DNA of 64,000 nt from an uncultured Alloprevotella sp. (GTDB taxonomy: Bacteria > Bacteroidota > Bacteroidia > Bacteroidales > Bacteroidaceae): NCBI GenBank assembly GCA_944320745.1, contig CALUIN010000004.1, forward strand, positions 40,457 through 104,456, given 5' to 3'. Both the position numbers and the translations under genes were made by a program. This document shows, in pieces, positions 1 to 9,438 of this stretch (position 1 is its first letter; each line of letters opens with the position of its first letter). A model generated the notes under the pieces. The model searched no databases and was not told the origin of the DNA. It was given only the letters and a program-made list of their open reading frames with translations.

Positions 1-564
1 GCAGTAGAGCTTCACGGTGCCGGCGTGTACCTGGCGCATCAGTGCGGAGTAGGCGCCGAGCAGGAGCTGCTGGCCCGTCTGGCCTTTGGCGTAGAAGGTA
101 CGGCTTACCTGCACGCCGCCGAACGAGCGGTTGGCCAACAGGCCGCCGTACTCGCGGGCAAAGGGCACGCCCTGGGCAACACACTGGTCGATGATGTTGG
201 CACTGACCTCGGCCAGGCGGTAAACGTTGGCCTCGCGGGCGCGGTAGTCGCCGCCCTTGACAGTGTCGTAGAATAGGCGGTACACGGAGTCGCCGTCGTT
301 CTGGTAGTTCTTGGCGGCGTTGATACCGCCCTGTGCGGCGATGGAGTGGGCGCGGCGGGGCGAATCCTGGATGCAGAAGTTAAACACACGGAAACCCATC
401 TCGCCGAGAGAGGCGGCGGCGCTGGCGCCTGCCAGACCGGTGCCGACGACAATGATGTCGAGCTTGCGCTTGTTGGCGGGGTTCACCAGTTTCTGGTGTG
501 CTTTATAATTGGTCCACTTCTGGGAGATAGGACCTTCGGGAATCTTGGAATCTATGTTTGCCAT
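1..564 (-). CDS. sdhA: Succinate dehydrogenase/fumarate reductase flavoprotein subunit (5' part only)
   Basis: This is the FAD-containing catalytic subunit that interconverts succinate and fumarate on the inner face of the membrane. Only the first 188 codons are present, because the gene runs off the left edge. The start at 564 gives [18 protein letters not shown] Rossmann FAD motif ([17 protein letters not shown]) starts near residue 39. The segment [16 protein letters not shown] holds His73, the expected site of covalent FAD attachment in this family. The start lies 37 bases after the stop of the cytochrome b gene, so the two form an operon in the usual Bacteroidetes C-A order. The iron-sulfur subunit is expected beyond the edge. 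Sequence alone does not say whether the complex works mainly as fumarate reductase or succinate dehydrogenase. Confidence 0.95.
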   Translation of the reverse strand, partial: MANIDSKIPEGPISQKWTNYKAHQKLVNPANKRKLDIIVVGTGLAGASAAASLGEMGFRVFNFCIQDSPRRAHSIAAQGGINAAKNYQNDGDSVYRLFYDTVKGGDYRAREANVYRLAEVSANIIDQCVAQGVPFAREYGGLLANRSFGGVQVSRTFYAKGQTGQQLLLGAYSALMRQVHAGTVKLYC

Positions 565-601
565 GACGGTTTTGTTTTAATCGTTAATAAGGCCCGCGGG
601 C

Positions 602-1321
602 TTACAGGGAATAACAGCCGCTGCCGGCGACGCAGCCGCCGCAGAAGCAATAGTAGAGGGCTACCACTACGAAGATGAGCATCAGGACCGTGACGTAGAC
701 CGAGCCGATCTTCTTCCAGCGGTTGAACCAAATCTTGTTGTTCAGGCCGAGCGTCTGGAAGGCGCTCCAGAAGCCGTGCGTCAGGTGGAACCAGATAGCC
801 ACGAACCATACGATGTAGATGACCGTGAACACGGGCTGCGAGAAGGTGTAGGCCATGATGCCGGCGCCGTCCGTCGGTTCGTAGATCTTGCCGCCCAGCG
901 TCACTTCGGCCGCGTGGCCCTGCACCAGTTCGGCAAACATCATGTTGTACCAGAAGTTGTAGAGGTGGAGCAGCAGACCCAGCACCACGATGACGCCCAG
1001 CACGAACATATTCTGCGAAGCCCACTCCACCTTTTCGGGCTTCGACGTCACGGCGTAACGGTTGTTGCCGCGGGCCTTGCGGTTCTGCAGCGTCAGGATG
1101 ATGGCGTAGATGAAGTGAACGGCCACGAGGGCTGCCAGCACCGCGGTGGCCAGCACGGCGTACCAGTTTGCGCCAAGCGCTCCGCAGACGGCGTTATAGG
1201 CTTCCGCGGAGAAGAGGGCCACCAAGTTCATGCACGCATGAAAGGTCAGGAACAGAATGAGTACAATGCCCGTCACGGACATTATCACTTTCCGCCCGAT
1301 AGATGAATTAGTTAACCACAT
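602..1321 (-). CDS. sdhC: Succinate dehydrogenase/fumarate reductase cytochrome b subunit
   Basis: This 239-residue integral membrane protein anchors the flavoprotein and iron-sulfur subunits and carries heme between the enzyme and menaquinone. It has about five hydrophobic segments (roughly residues 12-36, 53-78, 102-125, 145-172 and 196-222), with histidines in or next to them (FHACMN, HFIYAI, LHLYNF, FHLTHGF) that suit axial heme ligation. Length and pattern match the Bacteroidetes b558-type subunit. A promoter lies about 85 bases upstream of the ATG, and sdhA follows after 37 bases. The C terminus is cysteine-rich (YYCFCGGCVAGSGC), which I cannot explain. Confidence 0.93.
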   Translation of the reverse strand: MWLTNSSIGRKVIMSVTGIVLILFLTFHACMNLVALFSAEAYNAVCGALGANWYAVLATAVLAALVAVHFIYAIILTLQNRKARGNNRYAVTSKPEKVEWASQNMFVLGVIVVLGLLLHLYNFWYNMMFAELVQGHAAEVTLGGKIYEPTDGAGIMAYTFSQPVFTVIYIVWFVAIWFHLTHGFWSAFQTLGLNNKIWFNRWKKIGSVYVTVLMLIFVVVALYYCFCGGCVAGSGCYSL

Positions 1322-1406
1322 AAACGTTTGAATTAAGTTGATATTTAATAAATTGTTTTCCCAGTGCTGGCAGGTGGCCCCTGCGGTTGGTGTCCATTTT
1401 ACCCTG

Positions 1407-1436
1407 CAAAATTAAGGCATTTCCCGTGTACTGCAA
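1407..1436 (-). promoter_or_regulatory. Promoter of the sdhCA operon
   Basis: On the minus strand the Bacteroidetes -7 element TAATTTTG (1414-1407) is preceded, 18 bases upstream, by TTTG (1436-1433). This matches the TTTG / TAnnTTTG consensus of the primary sigma factor. It is one of the best two-part promoter matches in the window and implies a leader of about 80 bases. Confidence 0.75.
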
Positions 1437-1500
1437 AATAAAGTTTGAAAAAAGTCAAAACGCCCGCGCTCACGCGTTGCGCGCCCCGTGTCGGGCCTCT

Positions 1501-1605
1501 TTCCGACGAGGCCAGGGCGAGAAAAAACGGGACTTAGGCGCGTTCCGACGGGGATAGGGCGAGAAAAAACGGGGCTTAGGCGCGTTCCGACGGCCCCAGG
1601 GCGCA
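1501..1605. repeat. 21-nt repeat locus A (5 units)
   Basis: Five contiguous units of exactly 21 bases start at 1501, 1522, 1543, 1564 and 1585. They alternate between a form with ttcc and a form with aaaa in the variable position. Read on the minus strand the cores are GCCCTATCCCC and GCCTAAGCCCC, each followed by GT, a variable tetranucleotide and AC or TC. The array fills the gap between the 3' end of pdxB and the sdhC promoter, with all units C-rich on the strand of pdxB. The outermost units are degraded. The rest of the 316-base gap holds only the promoter. Confidence 0.9.
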
Positions 1606-1637
1606 CGGCGGCGGGGCCGGGGCTGGCCGCTGAGGGG

Positions 1638-2723
1638 TCAGACGTCGGCCTCGCGGCGCAGGGGGTAGTCGCCGCGCAGCTGCTCGAAGCGGCCGGGGGC
1701 GGCCCGGAGCGCGTCGCTGTCGCGGCGGGGATCGTAAAGGCGGATACACTCGGCGGCTTCGGGGCCGAGCGCAGCGGGCGGCGCGGCGGCGGGATTGTAG
1801 CGGAAGCCGCGGGGCAGGCGCGGGGGACGTATGTCGAAGTGTGCGTCGCGCCCGAAGCGGGCCGCCACGGCCTCCAGGGCCATGCGCGTGCCGGTGGCCT
1901 TGCCGTCGGCGGAGTAGCCGGCGATGTGGGGCGTGGCGATGTAGGCCGCGGCCAGCAGGCCGCGGTCTATGCCGGGCTCGTTCTCCCACGTGTCCACTAC
2001 GGCGGCGCGGACCAGCCCGCCGGCCAGGGCCGCACGCAGGGCTTCCGTGGCCACCACCTCGCCGCGGCTGGCGTTGATGATGACGGGGCGGCGGCCAAGG
2101 GCGCGGAAGAAATCGGGGCCGGCCAGATGGTACGTGGCGTAGCGGCCGGTGCGGGTCAAGGGCGTGTGGAAGGTGACGACATCGGCCTCGCGGGCCACGT
2201 CGGAGAGCGTGGCCGTGCAGGCGGCGGCCGGCGCGGCGGCCTCCACGGCGGCGGGCATGCGCACCGCGCCCTCGAGGCGGGGCGGGTCACACAGGAGGAG
2301 GCGGCAGCCCCAGCGCCGCAGTTCGGCGGCCACGCGGCTACCCACGTGGCCCACACCGACCACGCCCACGCGGCAGCCTTCCAGGCGCAGGCGGCCCTCG
2401 GCCTCAAGCAGCAGGAGGCTGTTGCGCACGTACTGGGCCACGCTTCCGGCGTTGCAGCCGGGGCAGTTGGCCCAGCCTATGCCGGCACGGCGGAGGTAGC
2501 CGGTGTCCAGGTGGTCGAAGCCTATGGTGGCTGTGGCCACGAAGCGCACGCGGCTGCCTTCGAGCAGGGCGGGGCCGCAGTGGGTACGGGTGCGCACGAT
2601 GAGGGCATCGGCCTGGCGCACGTCGGCCGGCCCGATGGCCGCGCCGGGCAGGTAGACCGCCTCGCCGAGCCGCTCGGCCCAGCCGCGGATATAGGGTATC
2701 TTGTCGTCGATGACCAGCTTCAT
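1638..2723 (-). CDS. pdxB: Erythronate-4-phosphate dehydrogenase
   Basis: This is the second enzyme of the DXP-dependent pyridoxal phosphate pathway. It oxidises 4-phosphoerythronate in the cytoplasm. The 361-residue protein starts MKLVIDDKIPYIRGW, typical of PdxB. It has the D-2-hydroxyacid dehydrogenase layout: a NAD-binding motif GVVGVGHVGSRVA near residue 115, the catalytic arginine in NASRGEVV, the glutamate in DTWENEPG and the histidine in PHIAGYSADGKATGT. The frame stays open upstream into the DUF3108 gene, but the ATG at 2723 is where homology begins and sits 20 bases after the preceding stop. It is the last gene of a four-gene operon. Confidence 0.93.
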   Translation of the reverse strand: MKLVIDDKIPYIRGWAERLGEAVYLPGAAIGPADVRQADALIVRTRTHCGPALLEGSRVRFVATATIGFDHLDTGYLRRAGIGWANCPGCNAGSVAQYVRNSLLLLEAEGRLRLEGCRVGVVGVGHVGSRVAAELRRWGCRLLLCDPPRLEGAVRMPAAVEAAAPAAACTATLSDVAREADVVTFHTPLTRTGRYATYHLAGPDFFRALGRRPVIINASRGEVVATEALRAALAGGLVRAAVVDTWENEPGIDRGLLAAAYIATPHIAGYSADGKATGTRMALEAVAARFGRDAHFDIRPPRLPRGFRYNPAAAPPAALGPEAAECIRLYDPRRDSDALRAAPGRFEQLRGDYPLRREADV

Positions 2724-2743
2724 GCTTCCTTGCCTTATGGCTG

Positions 2744-3571
2744 TCAGTTCAACTTCGAGGTCTGGGGGTTGCGCAGCCCGGTGGCTCCGCGCAGGAAGGC
2801 CTTGGCCGACCCGAAGTTCAGGTACATGTCCAGGCGCACGGGCAGGTGGTTCTTGTCGTCCGTGACGTAGAAGGTGACGACTTCCTCCTCCTTGCCCGTC
2901 TTCTTGTCCTCCTCCACGAAGGAGAATACCAGGCAGCGGTACTTCGTCCCGGAGTTCTCCATCTTGAACTCCTCCTTGCCGCGGTAGATGATGGACTGCC
3001 ACTCGCAGTTGTGCCCGTCGGCCATGAGGAAACGGATGCGGTGGCCCACCTTGAAGTTCGTCGGGTCGAAGGAACGCGCGCGCAGCAGCATGCTTATCAT
3101 GTCGTAGGCGCAGTATGGGCTTGAGCTGGTCTTGAACTGGGGCTCCTCGTTGTTCTTCTGGTGGCGCATGCGCACCTGGCTTTTCCCGTTGGGATAGGAG
3201 TACCACACTTCGTCGCGCCGGTAGGTCTTTCCCTCGAGGGCGCCTTTCCTATAATATAAAGGTGAGAGGTTGGTGTGACAGTAAGCCAGGAGCGTGTCGC
3301 GCATCACGAAGAAGCGGTCCGCCTTCTTGGAGCCGCGGGTGATCAGATAGGTGCGGTAGGCGGGATGTCCGCGGTAGGTGGTCATGGTCGTGTTCATGGA
3401 GGCGGAGCCTACCTTGATCCAGACGAACTGCCAGTTGAAGTAGAGGTCGTAGATGAGCGTCTCGCCGCTCTTGAAGGCGGTGTTGGGCGAGGAGCACTGC
3501 GCCTGCGCCGTGCCCGGCGCTCCCCAGAGCGCGAGGAAGAGGGCGGCCAGGATGGGAAAGAGTTTTTTCAT
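2744..3571 (-). CDS. DUF3108 domain protein, exported
   Basis: This 275-residue protein has a clear signal peptide (MKKLFPILAALFLALWGAPGTAQA) ending near residue 24, so it acts in the periplasm or outer membrane. The mature part looks like DUF3108: an opening KSGETLIYDLYFNWQFVWIKVGSAS and a repeated beta-strand pattern ending HLPVRLDMYLNFGSAKAFL. Members are thought to be beta-rich envelope proteins of unknown function. It lies 39 bases after the Ig-like lipoprotein and 20 bases before pdxB, so it is co-transcribed with both. No catalytic motif is visible. Confidence 0.85.
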   Translation of the reverse strand: MKKLFPILAALFLALWGAPGTAQAQCSSPNTAFKSGETLIYDLYFNWQFVWIKVGSASMNTTMTTYRGHPAYRTYLITRGSKKADRFFVMRDTLLAYCHTNLSPLYYRKGALEGKTYRRDEVWYSYPNGKSQVRMRHQKNNEEPQFKTSSSPYCAYDMISMLLRARSFDPTNFKVGHRIRFLMADGHNCEWQSIIYRGKEEFKMENSGTKYRCLVFSFVEEDKKTGKEEEVVTFYVTDDKNHLPVRLDMYLNFGSAKAFLRGATGLRNPQTSKLN

Positions 3572-3610
3572 GTCGGCTTGCGGTTAGGGGGTTATGGCCC
3601 GTCTGGAGTG

Positions 3611-5545
3611 TCAGCGTCCGCGTTCGCGCTCGCGCTCGGCATTACGGCTGCGGGCCGTTTGCTTGGTTTCTTCCTTTTGTTTGATAAGTTCGCGCGGCTT
3701 CTGCTGCGTCAGGGGCAGCTCGTCCACGCGCCACGTCTGTTCGAAGTCCCAGTTGGCGCGGATTTCCAGCTTCACGGGGAAGTAGAACACTTCCTCGGGG
3801 GCGCGCCCTTCGGCATAGAGGCCGGGGTCCCACTGGCCGTTGCGGTTGCGGTCGTAGAAGAGGCGCAGGTAGTACGCTCCGGGGCGCAGGTAGAAGAAGT
3901 CCGCGCGGCCGCCGCGGGCGGGCTGCTGGCGCTCCACCTTCGTGTCGGACGAGAGCAGCTGGACCACGGCGGTGGAGTCCGCGCCGGGCAGGGTGAGGAA
4001 CAGGGAGCCGAAACTCTCCTCCTTGCCGATGCCGAACTCCAGCTGGAACTTTTTGTTGAAGTTGCCGGACAGGCCCGTGACGGCGGCGGAGTCGACCACG
4101 AGGCGGTAGTTCTGCCCATAGCGCCACTCGCCGCGCATGGTGAAGCCCAGGAGCTGGTTCTCGGCCCTGACGAGTTCGAAGGGCGCCTCGTGCTCCACGC
4201 TGTCCTCGACCAGGAGCAGATGGAGCCCGGCCGTGTCGAGGCGGGTCAGCGGCTCGGCGAAGCGGAACTGGAGGTTTTGGTCGGGCGCCATGGTCCGGCT
4301 CATGGGCACGGTGATGCGCAGATAGTCGCGCGGCGGCGTCTCGTCGGAGTAGTCGCCCCGCTTGTGGCGCCGCTCGCGCCTTTTCTCCCATTTTTCCAGC
4401 TCTTCGGCCTTCTGCTTGAGCCTGCGCGCCATGGTCATCCGCGGCGTGAGCTCGAGCGTGTCCGTACGCTCCACGTTGCGGCCCAGGGAGTCGTCGTAAG
4501 CGTCGTAGGCATAGACCATGCGGAGCGTATCGACGGCGGGGATGGACGTATCGCGCAGCCAGTAGGTGATAGTGTCGTTGCCGGCTGAGCGCTCTTCCAG
4601 GAGCAGGCTGTCGGCATTGAAATTGAGGCCGCGCACGCGGGGCACTTGCGGGGAGGGGGCCGTAAAATAGACGCGGAACCACTCGGGTTCGGGCCGCTCA
4701 GTCTTGAGGAAGTAGCGGCGGGTGTTCTTCTCGTTGAAGGCGAGCAGGACCACGTTGTCCGGCATGTAGTGCGTGTAGTGCACGGTGTAGATGGTGTCGT
4801 AGCGGACGGTGTCGCGCCAGAGTGTATCGTAGCGGACGTCGGGGAAGGAGCTCGTCACGACGGAGTCACGCATGAAGGCCATCATCTCTCCGCGGCTCAT
4901 CTTGAAGTCGTTGTCCATGTCGCGCAGGGCGTAGATGCGGTAGGCGCCGGGCGCTACGCCTTTGATGGAGAAGTGTCCGCTTCCGTCGGTCCTGGCTACG
5001 CGGTCGAAGGGCTTCGCGGTGAAGGCGGAGTCGGCCAGGTCGGCGTGGAGGCCCACGAGGATGCCTTTGATGGGCTCCAGGTTGTCGGCCTGGAGCACGT
5101 GGCCGGCCACTTCCATGGTATCGAGGTCGGCGCCGGTGGAGAAATAGTAGGTGAAGTTGCCCAGGGGATTTCCCTCGTTGGAGTCTTCTATGGCGTCGGA
5201 GAAGTCAATGGTGTAGGTCGTATTCGGGCGCAGCGTGTCGAGCAGCTCGACCGTGATGCGGCGGCCCGCTACGCGTATCTCGGGCATCTCGGTCTGCGGG
5301 GGCGAGACGATGACTTTTTCCGACGCGTTCTGTATGCGCACGAGTTCGTCGAACTGGAGGGTGACGCGGCGGGCGTCGCTGGAGCGCGCGCCCAGCTGCG
5401 GCGTCATGCCCACGATGTGGGGCGGCGTCTCGTCGTAGGGTCCGCCGTCGGGGCCGGTGCCGGGGTTGGCGCAAGCGGCGGCCAGCAGGGCGGAGACCAG
5501 AATCAGGAGAAACAGGCGCCAGGGGCGCTTTGCGTTGTCGTACAT
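3611..5545 (-). CDS. Ig-like domain lipoprotein
   Basis: This 644-residue protein has a lipoprotein signal with lipobox LAAAC at Cys25, so it is anchored in the envelope. After it comes an Ig-like domain of the SbsA/Big_5 type (PPHIVGMTPQLGARSSDARRVTLQFDELV, then LRPNTTYTIDFSDAIEDSNEGNPLGNFTYYFSTG). A carboxypeptidase-regulatory-like beta domain follows (VAGHVLQADNLEPIKGILVGLHAD, GHFSIKGVAPGAYRIYALRDMDND). A large uncharacterised region follows, with a lysine/arginine-rich patch near residue 385. The domains point to a structural or adhesion role rather than an enzyme. It sits between the GH3 gene and the DUF3108 gene with gaps of about 40 bases on each side. Confidence 0.85.
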   Translation of the reverse strand: MYDNAKRPWRLFLLILVSALLAAACANPGTGPDGGPYDETPPHIVGMTPQLGARSSDARRVTLQFDELVRIQNASEKVIVSPPQTEMPEIRVAGRRITVELLDTLRPNTTYTIDFSDAIEDSNEGNPLGNFTYYFSTGADLDTMEVAGHVLQADNLEPIKGILVGLHADLADSAFTAKPFDRVARTDGSGHFSIKGVAPGAYRIYALRDMDNDFKMSRGEMMAFMRDSVVTSSFPDVRYDTLWRDTVRYDTIYTVHYTHYMPDNVVLLAFNEKNTRRYFLKTERPEPEWFRVYFTAPSPQVPRVRGLNFNADSLLLEERSAGNDTITYWLRDTSIPAVDTLRMVYAYDAYDDSLGRNVERTDTLELTPRMTMARRLKQKAEELEKWEKRRERRHKRGDYSDETPPRDYLRITVPMSRTMAPDQNLQFRFAEPLTRLDTAGLHLLLVEDSVEHEAPFELVRAENQLLGFTMRGEWRYGQNYRLVVDSAAVTGLSGNFNKKFQLEFGIGKEESFGSLFLTLPGADSTAVVQLLSSDTKVERQQPARGGRADFFYLRPGAYYLRLFYDRNRNGQWDPGLYAEGRAPEEVFYFPVKLEIRANWDFEQTWRVDELPLTQQKPRELIKQKEETKQTARSRNAERERERGR

Positions 5546-5585
5546 GTGCAGCGGGGGTTTCCCGGCGGGCGGTGCCGCCGGCGTG

Positions 5586-7094
5586 TTAATGGTTCAGGGC
5601 GAGCACCTGGTCGATGACCTCGCGGTTGTTGGCCAGGCGGGGCACCTTGTGCTGGCCGCCCAGGCGGCCGCGGCTCTTGAGCCAGTCGTTGAAGAGGCCG
5701 GGACGGGCCTTGACCACCTCGAGCGGCTGTAGGGTCAGGTTCTTGTAACGCTTGGCCTCATAGTCGGAGTTGACGGTCTGCAGCGCGCGGTCCAGGATGG
5801 CGGCAAACTGCTGCAGGTCCGCCGGCTCGCGCTCGAACTCTATGACCCACTGGTGGCGGCAGCGTCCCGCCTCGTCCATAAACACGGGCGCGGCCGTGTA
5901 TTCGCTCACGATGGCGCCCGTCTGGCGGCAGGCCTCCTCCAGGCCCCGCTCGGCGTTGTCCACGATGAGCTCCTCGCCGAAGGCGTTGATGAAGCTCTTC
6001 GTGCGGCCCGAAATGACGAACTTGTAGGGCGCAACGGAGGTGAAGCGCACCGTGTCGCCGATCTGGTAGCGCCACAGGCCGCAGGACGTGGAGATGACAA
6101 TCGCGTAGTTATGGCCCGGCTCGACGGCCCATAGGGGCAGCACCGTGGGCTGCGTGCGGCCCACTTCCTCGAGGGGGATGAACTCGTAGAACACGCCGTA
6201 GTCGAGCATGAGGAGCATGGCCGCGTCGGACGGGTCGTTCTGCAGGCCGAAGAAGCCCTCGGAGGCATTGTACGTCTCCATGTAGTGCATGCGGGGCGAA
6301 CGGATCAGGCGGCGGTACTGCTCACGGTAGGGAGCGAAGGCCACGCCGCCGTGGAAGAACACCTCGAGGTTGGGCCACACCTGCTCCAGGCTGGACTTGC
6401 CCGTGATTTCGAGCACGCGGCGGACCACGGCCATCATCCACGAGGGCACGCCGCTCAGGTTCGTCACGTTTTGCCGCGAGGCTATCTCGGCGATGCGGTC
6501 GCGTTTCTCCTCGAAGTCGGAGAGCAGGGCCACGTGCTTGGGCGGCGTGCGCACGAGGTTGACCAGCGGGTTGATGTTCTCTATCAGGATGGCGCTGAGG
6601 TCGCCCACGAGGGAGTGGGGCAGGTCGTAGTTGGGCGCATGGGAGCCGCCCAGGATGAGCGAGCGGCCGTCGAAGAGGCGGCTGCCGGGCACGTTGCGCA
6701 GGTAGAGGGCCACGGCATCACGGCCGCCGGCGTAGTGGATGCCGTGCAAGCCGTCGGGGCTTACGGGGATGAACTTGCTCTTGTCGTTGGTCGTGCCGGA
6801 GGACTTGGCGTACCAGCGTACGCGACCGGGCCAGAGCACGTCGGCCTCGCCGTGGCGCATGCGGTCGATGTATCCTTTCAGCTCCTCGTAGGTGCTGACG
6901 GGGACGGCGGCGGCAAACTGGTCGTAGTTGCGCAGGCCGTCGTAGCCGTAGGCGCGGCCCCAGACCGTGTCCGCGGCGCGGGCCACGAGCTGGGCCAGCA
7001 CGCCGCGCTGTATCTCGCCCGCCTCGGCGGCATAGCGGTCTATGGCGCGGAGGCGGCCGTTAAAGGCAGGTTTCAGTATGTCCGTTAGGTTCAT
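5586..7094 (-). CDS. GH3 auxin-responsive-promoter family protein
   Basis: This 502-residue protein belongs to the GH3 family, acyl-adenylating enzymes related to firefly luciferase that in plants conjugate amino acids to jasmonate or auxin. The bacterial role is unknown. Typical segments are present: YAKSSGTTNDKSKFIPVS (the ATP-loop region), YMETYNASEGFFGLQND, GLWRYQIGDTVRFTSVAPYKFVISGRTKSFINAFGEELIVDNAE. I chose the ATG at 7094 (MNLTDILKPAFN) because homology begins there. An upstream ATG at 7178 overlaps the promoter element. It heads the operon GH3, Ig-like lipoprotein, DUF3108, pdxB. Confidence 0.9.
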   Translation of the reverse strand: MNLTDILKPAFNGRLRAIDRYAAEAGEIQRGVLAQLVARAADTVWGRAYGYDGLRNYDQFAAAVPVSTYEELKGYIDRMRHGEADVLWPGRVRWYAKSSGTTNDKSKFIPVSPDGLHGIHYAGGRDAVALYLRNVPGSRLFDGRSLILGGSHAPNYDLPHSLVGDLSAILIENINPLVNLVRTPPKHVALLSDFEEKRDRIAEIASRQNVTNLSGVPSWMMAVVRRVLEITGKSSLEQVWPNLEVFFHGGVAFAPYREQYRRLIRSPRMHYMETYNASEGFFGLQNDPSDAAMLLMLDYGVFYEFIPLEEVGRTQPTVLPLWAVEPGHNYAIVISTSCGLWRYQIGDTVRFTSVAPYKFVISGRTKSFINAFGEELIVDNAERGLEEACRQTGAIVSEYTAAPVFMDEAGRCRHQWVIEFEREPADLQQFAAILDRALQTVNSDYEAKRYKNLTLQPLEVVKARPGLFNDWLKSRGRLGGQHKVPRLANNREVIDQVLALNH

Positions 7095-7177
7095 GATTGC
7101 GCAAAGGCTTGATATCTTGTTTCGATAGGCCCGCGCGCCGGCGCCGCGTCTGTGCGCGCCGCGTGCCGGAGCCGCCA

Positions 7178-7185
7178 CAAAGTTA
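7178..7185 (-). promoter_or_regulatory. -7 promoter element of the GH3-pdxB operon
   Basis: The minus strand reads TAACTTTG, a full match to TAnnTTTG. It lies about 84 bases before the ATG of the GH3 gene. No clear TTTG was found at the -33 position. Repeat locus B lies upstream of it and would not be in the transcript. Confidence 0.6.
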
Positions 7186-7281
7186 GGTATTTTTTTTCAT
7201 TGCGGCCCCGTAGCGCCGCGCGCAATGCGCTTTTGGCCCACCCGCGCCCCCGACGGAGGCGCCAGCTCCGGACGGACTGCG

Positions 7282-7365
7282 CGGCGACGGGGCTAAGGCG
7301 CGTAGCGACGGGAATAGGGCGAGTTCCGACGGGGATAGGGCGCGTGGCGGCGGGGTCAAAGGCTG
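7282..7365. repeat. 21-nt repeat locus B (4 units)
   Basis: Four units start at 7282, 7303, 7324 and 7345, with cores CGGGGCTAAGGC, CGGGAATAGGGC, CGGGGATAGGGC and a degraded last copy. All are in the orientation that is C-rich on the minus strand. The array lies in the 390-base divergent region between the GH3 gene and cysS, between the two promoters, so it is probably not downstream of any gene. Confidence 0.9.
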
Positions 7366-7441
7366 GCCGCCCTGCTCCAGGGCGCGCGGGCGCGAAGCGA
7401 AGAAGTGGGTCGCGGGCAATGCGTCTCTCAACTTTTCTCCG

Positions 7442-7449
7442 TATCTTTG
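7442..7449 (+). promoter_or_regulatory. -7 promoter element of cysS
   Basis: TATCTTTG matches TAnnTTTG and lies 35 bases before the cysS ATG. The -33 half is not evident. Confidence 0.6.
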
Positions 7450-7484
7450 CACACCCAGCATTTATCAACCAAAAGCAACGGATC

Positions 7485-8969
7485 ATGGAACATAAACTTT
7501 ATCTCTACAATACGCTTTCCCGCAAGAAGGAAGAGTTCGTCCCCGTCCATGAAGGACACGTGGGCATGTACGTCTGCGGCCCCACCGTCTACGGCGACGC
7601 CCACCTGGGCCATGCGCGGCCGGCCATCACGTTCGACCTGGTCTACCGCTACCTGCGCCACCTGGGCTACAAGGTGCGCTACGTGCGCAACATCACGGAC
7701 GTGGGCCACCTGGAGCACGACGCGGACGAGGGCGAGGACAAAATCGAGAAGAAGGCCCGCCTGGAGCAACTCGAGCCCATGGAGGTGGCGCAGTACTACA
7801 CGAACCGCTTCCACGCGGCCATGGATCGCCTGGGCGTGCTGCCGCCCAGCATCGAGCCCCACGCCACGGGGCACATCATCGAGCAGGAGCAGCTCGTGCA
7901 GCGCATCCTGGACAACGGCTTCGCCTACGTGGTGAACGGCTCGGTCTACTTCGACGTGGAAAAATATGACCGTGCGTACCACTACGGCGTACTCTCGGGC
8001 CGCAACCTCGAGGACGTGCGCAACGCCAGCCGCGAGCTCGACGGCGTGGGCGAGAAGCGCCACCAGGTGGACTTCGCCCTGTGGAAAAAGGCGCAGCCGG
8101 AGCACATCATGCGCTGGCCCTCGCCCTGGAGCGACGGCTTCCCCGGCTGGCACTGCGAGTGCACGGCCATGGGGCGCAAGTATCTGGGCGCGCACTTCGA
8201 CATCCACGGCGGCGGCATGGACCTTGTCTTTCCGCACCACGAATGCGAGATAGCGCAGGCCGTGGCCGCACAGGGCGAGCCCATGGTGAAGTACTGGATG
8301 CACAACAACATGATCACCATCAACGGGCAGAAGATGGGCAAAAGCCTGGGCAACTTCATCACGCTCGAGGAGTTCTTCACCGGCAACCACCCGAAGCTCG
8401 AACAGGCCTACTCGCCCATGACCATCCGCTTCTTCATCCTCCAGGCCCACTACCGCTCGACCGTGGACTTCAGCAACGAGGCCCTGCAGGCCTCCCACAA
8501 GGGGCTGGAACGCCTCATGGAGGGCATGGCCCAGCTGGAGCGCGTGCAGCCCGAAGCAGGGGGCAAGACGGACCGCGGCATGGCCAACGAGCTGGCCGCG
8601 AAATGCTACGCCGCGCTCGACGACGACTTCAACTCGCCCATCGTCATCAGCCACCTATTCGAGGCCTGCCGCGCCATCAACCAGATGGCGGACCGCAAGC
8701 TCAGCATCACGCCCGACGGCCTGGAGGCCCTGCGCGCCACGTTCCGCACGTTCGCCTGCGACATCCTGGGCCTGCAGCCCGAGGCGACGGGCAACGCCCA
8801 GCGCGAGGAAGCCTTCGGAAAAGCCGTCGACCTGCTGCTCGACCTGCGCGCCAAGGCCAAAGCCGCCAAGGACTGGGCCACAAGCGACCAGATCCGCGAC
8901 GAGCTCGCCGCCCTGGGCTTCGAGGTGAAGGACACGAAGGAGGGCGCCACCTGGCGCCTGGACAAGTAA
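7485..8969 (+). CDS. cysS: Cysteinyl-tRNA synthetase
   Basis: This class I aminoacyl-tRNA synthetase charges tRNA-Cys in the cytoplasm. The 494-residue protein carries the HIGH-type motif in [16 protein letters not shown] (residues 31-46; Cys31 is a predicted zinc ligand). The other zinc ligands lie in [10 protein letters not shown] and PHHECEIAQ, and the KMSKS-type motif is KMGKSLGN. The C terminus (residues about 350-494) is the anticodon-binding helical domain. I chose the ATG at 7485 ([18 protein letters not shown]) because it matches the family start. The open frame further upstream runs through the repeat array. A Nudix gene follows after 36 bases. Confidence 0.97.
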   Translation: MEHKLYLYNTLSRKKEEFVPVHEGHVGMYVCGPTVYGDAHLGHARPAITFDLVYRYLRHLGYKVRYVRNITDVGHLEHDADEGEDKIEKKARLEQLEPMEVAQYYTNRFHAAMDRLGVLPPSIEPHATGHIIEQEQLVQRILDNGFAYVVNGSVYFDVEKYDRAYHYGVLSGRNLEDVRNASRELDGVGEKRHQVDFALWKKAQPEHIMRWPSPWSDGFPGWHCECTAMGRKYLGAHFDIHGGGMDLVFPHHECEIAQAVAAQGEPMVKYWMHNNMITINGQKMGKSLGNFITLEEFFTGNHPKLEQAYSPMTIRFFILQAHYRSTVDFSNEALQASHKGLERLMEGMAQLERVQPEAGGKTDRGMANELAAKCYAALDDDFNSPIVISHLFEACRAINQMADRKLSITPDGLEALRATFRTFACDILGLQPEATGNAQREEAFGKAVDLLLDLRAKAKAAKDWATSDQIRDELAALGFEVKDTKEGATWRLDK

Positions 8970-9005
8970 AGGCGCCGCCCGCCGCAATGCCCCGCGGGAC
9001 AGACT

Positions 9006-9401
9006 ATGGAAAAAAGACATCTGACCGTCGTGGCCGCGGCCGTCGCAGGGCCTGAAGGCATCCTGTGCGTGCGCCGCGGCCCCACGCCCTACCCCTACAC
9101 CAGCCTGAAGTACGAGTTCCCGGGCGGCAAGGTGGAGCCCGGCGAAACGCCCCAGGAGGCCCTGCGCCGCGAACTGCGTGAGGAGCTCGACCTGGAAGTC
9201 GGCGTGGGCCCGCTGCTCGCCACCGTGGACCACGAATACCCCGACTTCCGCATCACGCTGATCGTCTACCGCTGCACGCCGCGCTCCGGCCTGCGGCTCA
9301 AGGAGCACGCCGACGCCCTCTGGCTGCCGCCCGGCCGGCTGGAGTCTCTGGACTGGGCCGCCGCGGACCGGCAAGCCCTCTCGCACATAAAGTTTTGTTA
9401 A
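9006..9401 (+). CDS. Nudix hydrolase, MutT-like
   Basis: This small cytoplasmic Nudix pyrophosphatase has 131 residues. The full Nudix box is present from about residue 39 (GGKVEPGETPQEALRRELRE followed by ELDLEV), with the catalytic glutamates in REELDLE. Size and the VDHEYPDFRITLIVYRC segment suggest the MutT/NUDT1-like group that cleans oxidised nucleotides such as 8-oxo-dGTP. The substrate cannot be fixed from sequence. It follows cysS by 36 bases and is probably co-transcribed. Confidence 0.9.
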   Translation: MEKRHLTVVAAAVAGPEGILCVRRGPTPYPYTSLKYEFPGGKVEPGETPQEALRRELREELDLEVGVGPLLATVDHEYPDFRITLIVYRCTPRSGLRLKEHADALWLPPGRLESLDWAAADRQALSHIKFC

Positions 9402-9438
9402 AACCCTGCCGCCATGCACGCGGGCGGGCAGATTGTTG

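Noticed and set aside
1412-1606. Small proteins encoded by the 21-nt repeats (heptads such as [14 protein letters not shown])
   Set aside because: The 21-base period keeps several frames open at once on both strands, so open frames are expected without coding. Starts and promoters are lacking, except for the right-edge case.
2724-3206. Upstream extension of pdxB into the DUF3108 gene
   Set aside because: It overlaps a well-supported gene in another frame and has no matching PdxB sequence.
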